Below, piece after piece: positions 17,948 through 19,215 of a DNA stretch of 19,215 nucleotides. The translations under genes and the position numbers were made by a program. Within the stretch, counting starts at the first letter, position 1, and each line of letters starts with the position of its first letter. Origin of the DNA: Proteobacteria bacterium UBA4656 (GTDB lineage Bacteria; Pseudomonadota; Gammaproteobacteria; Xanthomonadales; Ahniellaceae); assembly GCA_002405525.1 (NCBI GenBank), contig DHLY01000104.1:47337-66551 (forward strand), written 5' to 3'. The notes under the pieces were generated by a model, which was not told the origin of the DNA, made no database searches, and saw only the letters and a program-made list of their open reading frames with translations.

Positions 17948-19215
17948 ATGACCGATCCCACCCTGCCCCGCCCCACGCCCGTCCAGCGCTGGACCGCGTT
18001 GCTGTTCGTCAGCCTCGCGATGTTCGGCAACTACTACGTCTACGATTCGCTCGGGCCGGTGGTGGACCTGATGCGCTCGCAGCTCGGGTTCACCTTCGCG
18101 CAGATCGGACTGCTCTCCACCGCCTACAGCGTCGCGGCCCTGCTGGTGCTGCTGATCGGCGGCTGGATCATCGACCGCTTCGGCACCCGCACCGCGCTGG
18201 TGGTGTTCGCCGCGATCTGCGTCGTGGCGGCGGCGCTGAGCGCGCTCGGGCCCGACTTCGAGACCATCCTCGCCGGCCGCTTCCTGCTCGGCCTCGGCGC
18301 CGAGCCGATGATCGTGGCCGCGACCACGGTGCTCGCGCGGTGGTTCAAGGGCAGCGAACTCAGCCTCGCGTTCGGGCTCAACCTGTCGATCTCGCGCCTC
18401 GGTTCGGCCTCGGCCGACTGGTCGACCGGCTTCGCAGCACCGCTGTACGCCAACTGGCAGGACCCGCTGTGGCTGGCGACCGCGGTCGCCGGGGTCTCGG
18501 TGGCGGCGGCGATGCTGTACTGGGCGCACGAGAGGCGGGTGGAAGGACGGGCGCACCTGGGGCAGAGAGCGGAGCCGGACGCGCTTCGCTTCGGGCAACT
18601 GTTCCGCTTCCCGCTCTCGTACTGGTATGTGGTGGCGCTGTGCGTGGTGTTCTACGCCACCGTGTTCCCGTTCCGCGGCTTCGCGATCAACTATTTCCAG
18701 CAGGCGCACGGACTCGATCGCGCCGCCGCCGGCATGCTCAGCAGCGTGCTGCCGCTGGCCGCGATCATCGCCACGCCGCTGTTCGGGCTGTGGGTCGACC
18801 GCGTCGGACGCCGCTCGACCTTCCTCGCCGCGGGCGCGCTGGCGATGCTGCCGCTGTTCCTCGCCGTCACCTACCTGCCGCCGGGCCCCGATGTGCCCCT
18901 GCCCGGCGGCCGCGTGGTGCCGTTGACGTTGCTGGCCTGCATCACGCTGTTCGGGCTGGTGTTCTCGCTGCTGCCCGCGGTGCTGTGGCCCTCGGTGGCG
19001 CAACTGGTGGACGAGACGCGCCTCGGTTCGGCCTATGCGCTGATGACGTTCTGCCAGCAGATCGGCATGGCCGCGGTACCGGTGGTGATCGGCGCGCTCA
19101 ACGACTGGGGCGGCGCGTCGCCGGAGAATCCCGCCGGCTATGCGCCGGGGATGTGGTTCTACACCGCGATGGGCGCGATCGGCGTCGGCTTCGCCTGGCT
19201 GCTGTGGCGCGCCGG
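17948..19215 (+). CDS. MFS transporter, MFSD1-like (3' end cut by window edge)
   Basis: This is a major facilitator superfamily permease of the inner membrane. The frame is open to the window end, giving 422 residues and about twelve hydrophobic segments. The first segment carries LLFVSLAMFGNYYVYDSLGP. The loop 2-3 signature is GGWIIDRFGTR, and a related repeat in the second half is GLWVDRVGRRS. Segment 5 contains NLSISRLGSASADW. The pattern FGNYYVYD with a following ISRLGS-like segment resembles the MFSD1 branch (the animal lysosomal dipeptide carrier) and its bacterial relatives, rather than sugar or drug exporters; the substrate remains unproven. ATG 17948 is preceded by GGACG about 8 bases upstream and has a short polar N-terminus as expected. 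The C-terminus lies beyond 19215, with probably only a short tail missing. Confidence 0.87.
   Translation, partial: MTDPTLPRPTPVQRWTALLFVSLAMFGNYYVYDSLGPVVDLMRSQLGFTFAQIGLLSTAYSVAALLVLLIGGWIIDRFGTRTALVVFAAICVVAAALSALGPDFETILAGRFLLGLGAEPMIVAATTVLARWFKGSELSLAFGLNLSISRLGSASADWSTGFAAPLYANWQDPLWLATAVAGVSVAAAMLYWAHERRVEGRAHLGQRAEPDALRFGQLFRFPLSYWYVVALCVVFYATVFPFRGFAINYFQQAHGLDRAAAGMLSSVLPLAAIIATPLFGLWVDRVGRRSTFLAAGALAMLPLFLAVTYLPPGPDVPLPGGRVVPLTLLACITLFGLVFSLLPAVLWPSVAQLVDETRLGSAYALMTFCQQIGMAAVPVVIGALNDWGGASPENPAGYAPGMWFYTAMGAIGVGFAWLLWRA

Overview
The window is GC-rich (about 70 percent by eye) bacterial chromosome. The gene set suggests a gammaproteobacterium of the Xanthomonadales/Lysobacterales type: a large TonB-dependent receptor of the RIKR type, a fused E1alpha-E1beta 2-oxoacid dehydrogenase, a DUF3422 membrane protein, and an E. 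coli-like SerA paired with a D-2-hydroxyglutarate dehydrogenase. This placement is inference from gene content. I see no tRNA, rRNA, CRISPR array, insertion sequence or integrase. Base composition looks uniform, so there is no visible sign of an island. The high GC content produces many long open frames antisense to real genes, and these are left out.

Layout. Positions 1-1670 (minus) hold the N-terminal part of a TonB-dependent receptor that runs off the left edge and has no ATG in frame. Positions 1897-3174 (minus) encode a flavin-containing monooxygenase, divergent from an intracellular PHB depolymerase at 3293-4540 (plus). The depolymerase converges, with only 9 bases between, on an uncharacterised protein with a degenerate receiver-like N-terminus (4550-5752, minus). 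A DUF3422 membrane protein follows (5961-7283, plus).

From 16370 down to 7349 there are six minus-strand genes with short gaps. In transcription order they are: FAD-linked D-2-hydroxyglutarate dehydrogenase, fused 2-oxoacid dehydrogenase E1, adenylyl cyclase with FHA domain, GspE/PilB-type ATPase, a small helical protein overlapping the ATPase gene, and a secreted metal-dependent amidohydrolase. On the plus strand are serA (16510-17745), divergent from the D-2-hydroxyglutarate dehydrogenase, and an MFS transporter (17948 to the right edge, truncated).

How the genes may work together. SerA and D-2-hydroxyglutarate dehydrogenase form a known metabolic couple for serine synthesis: SerA can reduce 2-oxoglutarate to D-2-hydroxyglutarate, and the flavoenzyme re-oxidises it. 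The least explained block is 8699-12476. It combines a cAMP-making enzyme with an FHA phosphothreonine reader, an orphan type IV pilus/type II secretion-like ATPase with an unusual N-terminus, and a translationally overlapping protein of unknown family. No pilus or secretion platform genes are nearby. This is the best candidate in the window for an undescribed signalling-to-motor module, but the link rests on gene order only.
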